The notes beneath the pieces were generated by a model. It was not told where the DNA came from and did not search any database. It saw only the letters and a program-made list of their open reading frames with translations. This document shows positions 7,149-13,795 of a DNA stretch of 28,152 bases, piece after piece. The DNA is from Candidatus Magasanikbacteria bacterium CG_4_10_14_0_2_um_filter_41_10 (GTDB lineage: Bacteria > Patescibacteriota > Patescibacteriia > Magasanikbacterales > UBA922), in contig PFPJ01000029.1 in assembly GCA_002792995.1 (NCBI GenBank), positions 1-28,152 of the forward strand, written 5' to 3'. Each line of letters begins with the position of its first letter. Positions within the stretch are counted from its first letter, which is position 1. The translations under genes and the position numbers were made by a program.

Positions 7149-9173
7149 ATGATAGAAAAAGAATTGCATTCTTTAGGGTTTAGTAAAAACGAGATAGAAG
7201 TATATTTGTCTCTGTTTGATTTAGGAAAAGTAAAGGCTGGAGAAATTATTGAAAAGACAGGATTACATCGTAATATTGTATATACTTCTTTGGAAGAATT
7301 TTTGAAGAGAAATTTAATTACAAAGACAATTATAAAAGGAGTTGCCAATTTTGTGGTGAATAGTCCTGATGTGTTGGTAGAAGAGATAGAACAGAAGAAA
7401 CAATTAGCTCAGCATATAGCACAAATACTAAAAGAAAAACAATTGGAAGGCCCAAGAGAAATTAGTATTCTAGAAGGTATCGAGTCAATCAAAAAAGTAA
7501 ATGATCAATCACTCAATCTTCCTGCTGGTGCTACCACGTATGTATTTGGCGCTACAAAATTTTCTGTGCAAGAAGATCTGAACACGTATTGGGAGGGATA
7601 TCATAAAAAAAGAATCAAAAAAGGCGTAGCATTCAAATGTCTGTATGACAAGCATGTAGATATATCAATCTTGGATAGTAGAAATGCATTAGATCTTTGT
7701 GAGGTAAAATATATGCCTCAAGATTTCAGCATGCCTATGTGGATTTATATCATGGGTGATGTCTGCTCTATCGTCACGGACAAAGAAAATCCTCTTGTTA
7801 TCAATATAAAAAGTAAAGAAATTGCAAAAGCATTTACACAATATTTTGATTATCTTTGGAATCAAGAAGTGGTGATAGAAACTGGTCTTGATGCGTTGCA
7901 TCGATGTTTTTACAACATGCTTGGAGAACTTGAAGAAGATGATGAGTATTTTGTCCTCGGCGCTTCTTTGGGAAACAATAGTACAGAAATAAAAAACTTT
8001 TATGACACCTTCCATACGGAAAGAATAAAGAAAGGTGTAAAAAATAGTATGCTTATTTATAAGGATTCTTATGACCTTATAAAGAAACGGTTTGAGATGG
8101 CAGGGGATCCAGATTTCAAAATAAGTAAATTAAAAAAATTTAGTACTATTCTTCCTATACCAATGCAAATAAATTTGTATAGAGGAAAAACGAGTTTTAT
8201 TCTTTATGGGGATGAACCTACAATTATTTATTTTGATAAAAAGGAAATTTTCGATTCTTTTAAAGGGTATTTTGATTACTTGTGGAATCAAGAAGTTCAG
8301 ACATATTCAGGGTGGAAAGAAATACATAAACTTTTTAATATCACAATTCCTTCTGAACTGGAAGAAGGTGATACAGAATATGTTATTGGTGCTGGGTATG
8401 GGGAAGAATCTAGTCGAGATAAAGTTGATACATTATTTTTTGAGCACAATAAGCTGTTGGTTGCCAACGGTATTTATAAACATGCATTATTTTTTGAACA
8501 ACACGCACCATATTTTGGGAGTCAAGTTGAAGAATTTGGTAAAAACGCTAAGGATTTAATAAAAGTTAAAACTTTGCCAGAGACATATTCTGAGCCAACA
8601 GAAATTCATGTATATAAACACAAGGTTATCATCACGTATTTTGGTGAAAACCCTGTTTCAACTGTGTATGAGCGTCCGGAAATAGTGGCAGGTTTCAAAA
8701 AAAAGTTTGACTTTTTTTGGGATCAAGAAGTTCAAACATATTCTGGTTGGGAAGAAGTAGAAAAATTTTATTACAATGTCCTCCTCAAAGAAAACAAAGA
8801 AGGGAATACGAGCTATGTCATTGGTGGAGGGTATGGCGAAGGTGGAACTGACAAAAAAGTTGCTGATTTTTATAATGCATATGCTCAGGCACGGGCTGAT
8901 GCAAAAACACAATCTAGAATTTTATTTTATGAGCATCACAGAGAAGAAGCGGTGATGGAAATACAAAAAAATGGTGACCCTGATTTGTCATATAATAAAC
9001 TTAAGTTTTTGCCAAAACAACATTACTCTCCAATGCAAACTTTCATTTGTGGTTCACTGGCAGCTATCGTGTATTGGGGAGAAGATCCTGTGGTTACCTT
9101 TTATAGAAAATCAGAGATGATAGATAGTTTCAAAAAACAATTTGATTTGCTGTGGAGTATTGCCAAGGCGTAA
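7149..9173 (+). CDS. TrmB-type transcriptional regulator with four tandem sensor modules
   Basis: A 674-residue protein. Residues 1-72 form a TrmB-type winged helix (LHSLGFSKNEIEVYLSLF, then GLHRNIVYTSLEEFLKR as recognition helix), followed by a short coiled linker (75-100). The rest is four copies of one domain of about 140 residues: 104-241, 245-383, 388-528 and 533-674. Each begins with a phrase like YVFGA/YVLGA/YVIGAGYG, contains a helix with YHKKRIKKGV-like residues, a strand followed by SxPMQ or SMPMW, and ends in FDYLWNQEV (233-241), FDYLWNQEV (375-383), FDFFWDQEV (520-528) and FDLLWSIAK (665-673). The usual proteins of this type in CPR and archaea carry one such effector domain and are about 250 residues (recollection). 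It probably binds DNA and senses a sugar or other small ligand; target and ligand unknown. Its 3' end meets epmA tail to tail with two bases between stops. Confidence 0.85.
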   Translation: MIEKELHSLGFSKNEIEVYLSLFDLGKVKAGEIIEKTGLHRNIVYTSLEEFLKRNLITKTIIKGVANFVVNSPDVLVEEIEQKKQLAQHIAQILKEKQLEGPREISILEGIESIKKVNDQSLNLPAGATTYVFGATKFSVQEDLNTYWEGYHKKRIKKGVAFKCLYDKHVDISILDSRNALDLCEVKYMPQDFSMPMWIYIMGDVCSIVTDKENPLVINIKSKEIAKAFTQYFDYLWNQEVVIETGLDALHRCFYNMLGELEEDDEYFVLGASLGNNSTEIKNFYDTFHTERIKKGVKNSMLIYKDSYDLIKKRFEMAGDPDFKISKLKKFSTILPIPMQINLYRGKTSFILYGDEPTIIYFDKKEIFDSFKGYFDYLWNQEVQTYSGWKEIHKLFNITIPSELEEGDTEYVIGAGYGEESSRDKVDTLFFEHNKLLVANGIYKHALFFEQHAPYFGSQVEEFGKNAKDLIKVKTLPETYSEPTEIHVYKHKVIITYFGENPVSTVYERPEIVAGFKKKFDFFWDQEVQTYSGWEEVEKFYYNVLLKENKEGNTSYVIGGGYGEGGTDKKVADFYNAYAQARADAKTQSRILFYEHHREEAVMEIQKNGDPDLSYNKLKFLPKQHYSPMQTFICGSLAAIVYWGEDPVVTFYRKSEMIDSFKKQFDLLWSIAKA

Positions 9174-9175
9174 CC

Positions 9176-10195
9176 CTATTCAAACATGTTTGACATGGGA
9201 AGTGATAAAACATCATCGATATTTTTGCAACCAGTCAATACTTGAACAAGTCTGTCGACACCAAGCGCAATTCCTGCACATGTTGGCAATTTTCCGACAG
9301 CTTCGATAAAGTCCATATCGATATCATATATTGTTTTGCCCAGTTTTTTTCGAAGTGCTTGTTCTTCTTGCAATCGTTTGAGCTGTTCCTTTCCGTCTGT
9401 AAGTTCAGAAAATGCATTTGCGATTTCCATGCCATCTATATAGACTTCAAATCGTTCGGCGTATCCGGGATCTGTGTCAGAGAGTCTTGCAAGTGCTGCC
9501 ATTGGTGCGGGGTAGTTGTAAATTATGATTTTAGATTTTTGATTACAGAATGTGGGCTCAATTTCATTCAAAAAAATTCTGTAAAATAAGTCCTCATATG
9601 ATTCTTCATCCGCTACATTGTAGCCACGTCTTTTGCAGAGAGAAAACATTGTTTCTTGTGTGAGATGGTTGTCGAGATTTACGTCTATCGTCTGCTGCCA
9701 CAGGTCCTTCATCGAAACTTTTTCAAATGTCAAAAATTTCCAATTTCCAATTTCCAATTTCTCCAATGTTTGTTGCAGTTCCTGAAACAACGATTCAACA
9801 TCTTTCATGATATCAAACATACTCGCACTGACTCTATACCATTCTAGCATCGTAAACTCTGGATTGTGGGTGCCACCAAATGATTCGTAATCACGAAATG
9901 TTTTTCCAAGAAAAAAAATATTGTCGAATCCTGCAGCAAGCATTTTTTTCATTGTGTATTCAGGTGACGTATGCAAAAAAGCCTGGTGCTCATTTTTTCT
10001 ATCATCATGAATGATCAGCTCTACGGGTGAAAGATACGGTTCCTGTCCTGGGAAGCGAAGTATAAGGGGTGTTTCGACTTCCAAAAAACCGTCTTGCCAA
10101 AAGAACTCTCGAATTGTTTTGAGAATATGTGAACGGATTATCAAGACGTCTTTTTGTCTTTGGATATGGTCTGTATGTAGGCTCATAGGTTGCAT
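9176..10195 (-). CDS. epmA: EF-P-lysine lysyltransferase (EpmA/GenX/PoxA), truncated class II lysyl-tRNA synthetase paralogue
   Basis: A 339-residue catalytic core of class II lysyl-tRNA synthetase lacking the N-terminal anticodon-binding OB domain, which is the hallmark of EpmA. Motif 1 lies in FFWQDGFLEVETPLI; motif 2 is FRDYESFGGTHNPEFTMLEWY; motif 3 is GIALGVDRLVQVL near the C-terminus. EpmA attaches (R)-beta-lysine to the conserved Lys of EF-P; the efp gene in the same window supports this over a tRNA role. About residues 144-155, encoded by 3.9 copies of AATTTCC (9735-9761), give EKLEIGNWKFL and look like a repeat insertion in a surface loop. A second Met lies three codons in; no ribosome site marks either. 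No terminator separates it from the convergent regulator gene. Confidence 0.9.
   Translation of the reverse strand: MQPMSLHTDHIQRQKDVLIIRSHILKTIREFFWQDGFLEVETPLILRFPGQEPYLSPVELIIHDDRKNEHQAFLHTSPEYTMKKMLAAGFDNIFFLGKTFRDYESFGGTHNPEFTMLEWYRVSASMFDIMKDVESLFQELQQTLEKLEIGNWKFLTFEKVSMKDLWQQTIDVNLDNHLTQETMFSLCKRRGYNVADEESYEDLFYRIFLNEIEPTFCNQKSKIIIYNYPAPMAALARLSDTDPGYAERFEVYIDGMEIANAFSELTDGKEQLKRLQEEQALRKKLGKTIYDIDMDFIEAVGKLPTCAGIALGVDRLVQVLTGCKNIDDVLSLPMSNMFE
9735..9761. repeat. Tandem heptamer AATTTCC, 3.9 copies, inside epmA
   Basis: Four consecutive units read AATTTCC, AATTTCC, AATTTCC, AATTTCT. They encode part of EKLEIGNWKF in EpmA. Related AT-rich words stand at 4091-4115 (in transketolase) and 20328-20361 (intergenic). 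Confidence 0.7.
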
Positions 10196-10240
10196 AAGTA
10201 AGCCATAAAAATAAGGTTTTGTCCATGGACAGGTATTTTA

Positions 10241-10269
10241 TTGACAAAAAAACTGATATGCGGTATTCT
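10241..10269 (+). promoter_or_regulatory. Promoter of tRNA-Gly(TCC)
   Basis: TTGACA (10241-10246), 17-base spacer, TATTCT (10264-10269), predicted start near 10276, 14 bases before the mature tRNA. Confidence 0.75.
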
Positions 10270-10289
10270 TTCTTCCGTACATTACCGAT

Positions 10290-10362
10290 GCGGGTATTGT
10301 ATAATGGCTTATTATGTCTGCCTTCCAAGCAGAAGACGCGAGTTCGATTCTCGCTACCCGCT
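10290..10362 (+). tRNA. tRNA-Gly (anticodon TCC)
   Basis: A 73-base cloverleaf: acceptor GCGGGTA/TACCCGC, anticodon stem CTGCC/AGCAG region with loop containing TCC, T arm GCGAGTTCGATTCTCGC. Discriminator T (10362); CCA is not encoded. Confidence 0.95.
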
Positions 10363-10396
10363 CACACAACAATTATCTTCGCTCGTCACGTTGCAG

Positions 10397-10438
10397 GCAA
10401 AGTATCTTTGCTTTCAACGCGATGGTGCGAAGCACCAT
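10397..10438. other. Two triloop hairpins between tRNA-Gly and tRNA-fMet
   Basis: GCAAAG-TAT-CTTTGC (10397-10411) and ATGGTGC-GAA-GCACCAT (10422-10438). The second contains GCGAAGC, known as an unusually stable mini-hairpin. They may separate or guide processing of tRNA precursors. Confidence 0.5.
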
Positions 10439-10448
10439 GTCAGAATAC

Positions 10449-10525
10449 CGCGGGGTAGAGCAGTCTGGCAGCTCGCCGGGCTCATAACCCGGAGGTCACC
10501 GGTTCAAATCCGGTCCCCGCAACCA
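10449..10525 (+). tRNA. Initiator tRNA-fMet (anticodon CAT)
   Basis: A 77-base cloverleaf including encoded CCA. The first base C does not pair with A at position 72, and the anticodon stem carries three G-C pairs (CCGGG/CCCGG) around CTCATAA. Both features mark the bacterial initiator. Confidence 0.95.
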
Positions 10526-10531
10526 GGCTAC

Positions 10532-10552
10532 ATCACGACTTGCAGTCGTGAT
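10532..10552. other. Nine-pair triloop hairpin after tRNA-fMet
   Basis: ATCACGACT (10532-10540), loop TGC, AGTCGTGAT (10544-10552). No T tract follows, so it is more likely a processing or spacer hairpin than a terminator. Confidence 0.5.
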
Positions 10553-10574
10553 CGCGCCATGGCAGGCTAGTTCT

Positions 10575-10819
10575 ATGATTCACTTTGTGTACATTCTCAA
10601 ATGCGCAGACGGTGACCATTATACAGGCATTGCCAAAGACTTGAAAAACGATTACAAGAACATCAAGAAGGCAAAAGTAGTAGTACGGCGACAAGATTGC
10701 CCGTTGCACTTGTCTGGTTCTGTGGATTTATCACAGAAGCAGAGGCTGTACGATTTGAGAAGTATTTAAAATCCCATTCAGGAAGAAGATTCAGAAATAG
10801 GTTTCTTACTGATATCTAA
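10575..10819 (+). pseudogene. GIY-YIG endonuclease-like protein, frameshifted in an A5 run
   Basis: The frame starting at 10575 gives MIHFVYILKCADGDHYTGIAKDLK, a typical N-terminus of the small YhbQ/UPF0213 GIY-YIG family. At the five As of 10644-10648 it leaves the family; adding one A restores a frame reading RLQEHQEGKSSST, then a middle part ending in FITEAEAVRFEKYLK and SHSGRRFRNRFL to TAA at 10817-10819. The restored product would be 81 residues, with the catalytic-domain Arg and Glu regions present. Either this is a recent one-base deletion or an assembly/sequencing error in a homopolymer; programmed slippage is less likely. In the literal sequence the first frame ends at 10769. The family has a nuclease fold but poorly known cellular roles. 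It sits between two tRNA genes. Confidence 0.85.
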
Positions 10820-10841
10820 CAACGCTATCATAAAGGAGCCT

Positions 10842-10878
10842 GCACGGCGCAATTCGGCGAAGCCGAATGAAGACGTGC
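10842..10878. other. Two-tier hairpin upstream of tRNA-Gly(GCC)
   Basis: Inner ATTCGGC-GAA-GCCGAAT (10852-10868) again contains the stable GCGAAGC core. An outer GCACG (10842-10846) can pair with CGTGC (10874-10878), covering the first two bases of the tRNA. Confidence 0.5.
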
Positions 10879-10953
10879 GGTAGTAGCTCAGTTGGTTAGA
10901 GCGCTTCCTTGCCAAGGAAGAGGTCGCCAGTTCGAATCTGGTTTACCGCTCCA
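10877..10953 (+). tRNA. tRNA-Gly (anticodon GCC)
   Basis: A 77-base cloverleaf: acceptor GCGGTAG/TTACCGC with a terminal G-U, anticodon arm CTTCC-TTGCCAA-GGAAG, T arm GCCAGTTCGAATCTGGT, discriminator T and encoded CCA. Confidence 0.95.
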
Positions 10954-10981
10954 AAAAAACAGTTCAACAGGACTGTTTTTT
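10954..10981 (+). terminator. Intrinsic terminator after tRNA-Gly(GCC)
   Basis: AAAAAACAGT (10954-10963) pairs with ACTGTTTTTT (10972-10981), loop TCAACAGG, directly after the tRNA CCA. Confidence 0.9.
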
Positions 10982-11100
10982 GATACCTTGCTCGGAGAGA
11001 ATAGTCCCCACCCCACATTCTATACAACAGAGATATGTTGTGATATACTATTTGCATATTTCCGGTCGGCCAAGTCCGTCGGATCTACTGTATGGTTCTA

Positions 11101-11135
11101 ACAAAAACCACCCTCTTTACCAGGGTGGTTTTTGT
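11101..11135. terminator. Strong 14-pair hairpin terminator, bidirectional
   Basis: ACAAAAACCACCCT (11101-11114) and AGGGTGGTTTTTGT (11122-11135) are exact complements with loop CTTTACC. No gene ends right before it on +; the stretch 10982-11100 holds no convincing gene. Confidence 0.8.
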
Positions 11136-11160
11136 ATTTTGTATTTATATTTTATATTAA

Positions 11161-11194
11161 AAAAAACAGCGTTTTTTATAACGCTGTTTTTTTT
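11161..11194 (-). terminator. Terminator of the minus-strand tRNA cluster
   Basis: AAAAAACAGCGTT (11161-11173) pairs with AACGCTGTTTTTT (11180-11192). Both sides are T/A tracts, so it can act in both directions; it closes the Ala-Phe-Pro unit right after tRNA-Pro. Confidence 0.88.
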
Positions 11195-11195
11195 G

Positions 11196-11269
11196 TCGGA
11201 GTGAAAGGACTTGAACCTTCGACCCCCTGGTCCCAAACCAGGTGCTCTAGCCAACTGAGCTACACTCCG
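11196..11269 (-). tRNA. tRNA-Pro (anticodon TGG)
   Basis: A 74-base cloverleaf on the minus strand: acceptor CGGAGTG/CACTCCG, anticodon loop TTTGGGA inside CCTGG/CCAGG, discriminator A, CCA not encoded. Confidence 0.95.
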
Positions 11270-11332
11270 AGGCATTGTTATTCTGTTCACCTTTTTGAGG
11301 AAAGGCTGTGCCTTTCACTCACGTTGGTGTGG

Positions 11333-11404
11333 TGCCGAGGGAGAGAATCGGACTCTCGACACGAGGCTCTTCAGGCCTCTGCTCTACCACTGAGCTACCT
11401 CGGC
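11333..11404 (-). tRNA. tRNA-Phe (anticodon GAA)
   Basis: A 72-base cloverleaf: acceptor GCCGAGG/CCTCGGC, anticodon stem GAGGC/GCCTC with loop CTGAAGA, discriminator A, no encoded CCA. Confidence 0.95.
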
Positions 11405-11479
11405 ATAAAAACAAGCAATAAGCTGGAAACAAATAACAAAAGTGGGTTGCTAATTATTACGTGCTTATTGCTTGCTTTC

Positions 11480-11556
11480 TGGTGGACCAGAGAGGAATTG
11501 AACCCCCGACCTCCTCGGTGCAAACGAGGCGCTCTAGCCAACTGAGCTACTGGCCC
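11480..11556 (-). tRNA. tRNA-Ala (anticodon TGC)
   Basis: A 77-base cloverleaf including CCA: acceptor GGGCCAG/CTGGTCC with one G-U, anticodon stem CCTCG/CGAGG with loop TTTGCAC. It is first in a three-tRNA unit. Confidence 0.95.
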
Positions 11557-11571
11557 AAAAAACGTGAGACG

Positions 11572-11600
11572 ATTATAGCAAGTGCTCTTCGTGCTGTCAA
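11572..11600 (-). promoter_or_regulatory. Consensus promoter of the tRNA Ala-Phe-Pro unit
   Basis: On the minus strand TTGACA (11595-11600), a 17-base spacer, TATAAT (11572-11577): a perfect sigma70-type promoter about nine bases from start point to tRNA-Ala. Confidence 0.9.
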
Positions 11601-11647
11601 GAAAGTATATGCCCCAACTGGGAGAACTTCAACTTATTTATGACCTT

Positions 11648-13345
11648 TTATATTTCTTCAGTCCCAACGGTAAAGCGTAATTTCATTTCTTCTCTCTGTT
11701 CTTTTTTGAGATCGATAAAGGTTTTTTTTGTCCATGGTCGTTCTTCTATCACTTGAGAAATCCATTGTCCTCCAAGCAGGTGTGGCATCATAACATAATT
11801 TGCTCCTGCTTGATAGAGTTCTTCGAGTTGGTTTGTGTGGTATAGATTTGCAATGATATAGATACTCTCTGATTTCATTCGAATATGTTTGATAATAGTC
11901 AATTGATCATCTGGTTCTGGAATGGTAAGGAGAATCATCTTTGCTTTTTCAAGAGGGATTGATTCCAAAAATTCAACATCTGCGACATCGCCAAAAAAGG
12001 CAGGGATATTTCTTCGATGCAATTTTGCAATTGATTTTGGATTGTAATCAATCACAGCAAATGTTTTTTTTTCTTTGGCGAGAGATTCACAAATTTTCCA
12101 TCCTATTCTGTGATATCCCACGACCCATACATCGTATATATTTGCATGTTGTTCTTTTTGTTGAAATCTATCTAACCCAAATGTATCAAGGAGCGGACGA
12201 ATCCATTTGTACAATTGTTCATTGTACGTAATCGCATACGAAGAAACAAAAATGGTAGTGAGGGCAATGATGGTAAAGAGTGGTAATTCGATTCCATTGA
12301 GATGACCAAGTTGAACACCAGTAAAAATTAAAATAAAACCAAATTCACTGACTTGTCCTGCTGTTACCCCTGCAAGAAAACTATTTCTTCTGGTAAATTT
12401 GAGGAGGCGAAAGGTGTAGTACAAAATGAATGGGTTTCCAAAAATAATAAACAGAGAAAGAATAAGTCCTGGAAGAATGAGACTACTACTATTCGTAATG
12501 CCCATTTCACTCCCGAGAATGATAAAGAAGAGAACAATAAAAAAATCTCTTAGTGGTTTGATACGACTACTAATCTCTGATTGATATGGGGATGACCCGA
12601 GTGAAATACCTGCGATGATTGCACCAATTTCTAGAGAAAATCCTGCCCAATTCATTAAACTGGAAATACCAAAACACCACGCAAGGGTAAAAATAAATAG
12701 AAATTCTGATGATGTCGCAACATGGTCGAGTATGCGAGGAATAAGAAATTTGGAAAGAATAATAATGAATCCAATGATCGCAAAGGCTCGGAATGCCATG
12801 ATCTTGATCGTCTCTGTGAGTGGCATATCGGATCCATTTGTAGTCAAAAACAACATAACCATCACAGCAATGATATCTTGTATGATCATGACACCGAGAA
12901 CATGTCGCCCGTAAACTGATTCACTATCTTTTTTGTCACTCAACAATTTTACAATGACAATGGTACTTGAAAATGTAATAGCTACACCAAGATATGTCGC
13001 AGAAGAAACACTGAAGCCAAGCATTCGAAGAATAAAAAAACCACTCGTAGATGTGAATATAAATTGTGTAAGTCCTGCAATAAGTGAGATCTTCCCAATA
13101 TTTCGTATATGGGAAATATTGAGACTGAGTCCTACCAGAAACAAGAGAAACACCACACCAAATTTTGCAAGCGTATTAAATGTTTCTTCCTGTCCTCCGA
13201 TTGTTTGTAAAAAAAGAGGTCCGGCGATCATACCGGAAATAATATATGCGATCATGAGTGGTTGTCTCAGGAGTCGCATGACAAATGCAATGGACACGGT
13301 GAGACCAAACAAGATGGCAAGTTGAAGAAAAATATTTGCTTCCAT
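11648..13345 (-). CDS. Kef-type cation:proton antiporter (CPA2) with C-terminal TrkA-N domain
   Basis: A 565-residue inner-membrane protein. About 12 transmembrane segments fill residues 5-375 (first MEANIFLQLAILFGLTVSIA; conserved polar stretch GVVFLLFLVGLSL), followed by a cytoplasmic nucleotide-binding RCK/TrkA-N domain from about residue 400 (DVWVVGYHRIGWKICESL, FAVIDYNP, FGDVADVEFL). CPA2 proteins exchange K+ or Na+ for H+, and the RCK domain gates the channel by NAD(H) or glutathione. The glycine motif is GYHRIG rather than the common GxGRxG, so binding may be altered. The -10 TATAAT ends 12 bases before the ATG, making the message nearly leaderless. The 3' end lies about 50 bases from the tRNA-Ala promoter, with no clear terminator between. 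Confidence 0.9.
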   Translation of the reverse strand: MEANIFLQLAILFGLTVSIAFVMRLLRQPLMIAYIISGMIAGPLFLQTIGGQEETFNTLAKFGVVFLLFLVGLSLNISHIRNIGKISLIAGLTQFIFTSTSGFFILRMLGFSVSSATYLGVAITFSSTIVIVKLLSDKKDSESVYGRHVLGVMIIQDIIAVMVMLFLTTNGSDMPLTETIKIMAFRAFAIIGFIIILSKFLIPRILDHVATSSEFLFIFTLAWCFGISSLMNWAGFSLEIGAIIAGISLGSSPYQSEISSRIKPLRDFFIVLFFIILGSEMGITNSSSLILPGLILSLFIIFGNPFILYYTFRLLKFTRRNSFLAGVTAGQVSEFGFILIFTGVQLGHLNGIELPLFTIIALTTIFVSSYAITYNEQLYKWIRPLLDTFGLDRFQQKEQHANIYDVWVVGYHRIGWKICESLAKEKKTFAVIDYNPKSIAKLHRRNIPAFFGDVADVEFLESIPLEKAKMILLTIPEPDDQLTIIKHIRMKSESIYIIANLYHTNQLEELYQAGANYVMMPHLLGGQWISQVIEERPWTKKTFIDLKKEQREEMKLRFTVGTEEI

Positions 13346-13357
13346 AAGAGTGATTCT

Positions 13358-13363
13358 ATTATA
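13358..13363 (-). promoter_or_regulatory. -10 element of the antiporter gene
   Basis: Minus-strand TATAAT at 13363-13358; the -35 is poor. The predicted start near 13351 leaves a leader of about six bases, too short for a ribosome site. Confidence 0.6.
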
Positions 13364-13454
13364 GCAGATTTTTCTTGTTCACTGGAATTTTTTATTTACA
13401 TTTTTTTTAGAAGGAGTACCATTGATATATCATGCACAGCGACGGAGGTGCAAG

Positions 13455-13592
13455 ATGTTGGTTCGGCTGTTCAAGTCTGCTCTTCTCTTCGGTGTAGGAG
13501 TTGGAGCGGAAGCTCTCTCCAGTGTGTTCCCGGGTACGGTCGAGGCCGTGTGGTTGGAGATCTTCGGGGACTGTCTCGGGAGCGACGAATGA
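13455..13592 (+). CDS. Small GC-rich membrane or secreted protein, 45 aa, GC-rich island 3
   Basis: A 45-residue frame (MLVRLFKSALLFGVGVGAEA... ending DCLGSDE) starts four bases after GGAGGTG. Its N-terminal 25 residues are a positively charged then hydrophobic stretch, so it is either a membrane peptide or an exported one. GC content is 37 of 60 in 13501-13560. The stop overlaps the ATG of the next frame as ATGA, the classic coupling arrangement. No homologue is recognised. Support comes from the ribosome site, the coupling and the composition contrast with both neighbours. Confidence 0.55.
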   Translation: MLVRLFKSALLFGVGVGAEALSSVFPGTVEAVWLEIFGDCLGSDE

Positions 13593-13795
13593 TTTTCGTC
13601 GTACCGCCGCTCGGAGTACTCAACTGTCCCCACAACCGAGCAACGGAAGAGGAAAAATATCCGCTGCTCACTTTCTTTCGAATATGTTCGAGAGAGAGTG
13701 AGGAGGTACGGATGTTTTTTTTATTCTTCTTTTCTTTTTCTTCTGAAAAACAAGATGATTTTTTTGAATGGGCTATTCTCAATTTTTGCCACTAA
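13589..13795 (+). CDS. Possible coupled small ORF, 68 aa, running off GC-rich island 3
   Basis: It begins at the ATGA overlap with the 45-residue gene. The first 40 or so residues (MIFVVPPLGVLNCPHNRATE...) lie in island sequence; the last 27 (from MFFLFFF) are the antisense of the 3' end of the surface-protein gene. A GGAGG followed six bases later by ATG (13712) lies at the junction, as if another cassette gene once began there. I suspect a 3'-truncated cassette gene; expression is uncertain. Confidence 0.35.
   Translation: MIFVVPPLGVLNCPHNRATEEEKYPLLTFFRICSRESEEVRMFFLFFFSFSSEKQDDFFEWAILNFCH

Noticed and set aside
10575..10819. Programmed frameshift in the GIY-YIG gene
   Set aside because: There is no stop-codon-proximal slippery heptamer with stimulatory structure, and the required shift equals a simple lost A.
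13430..13633. A 67-codon frame on the minus strand of GC-rich island 3
   Set aside because: No ribosome site precedes it, while the overlapping + frame has GGAGG at proper spacing and an ATGA coupling.
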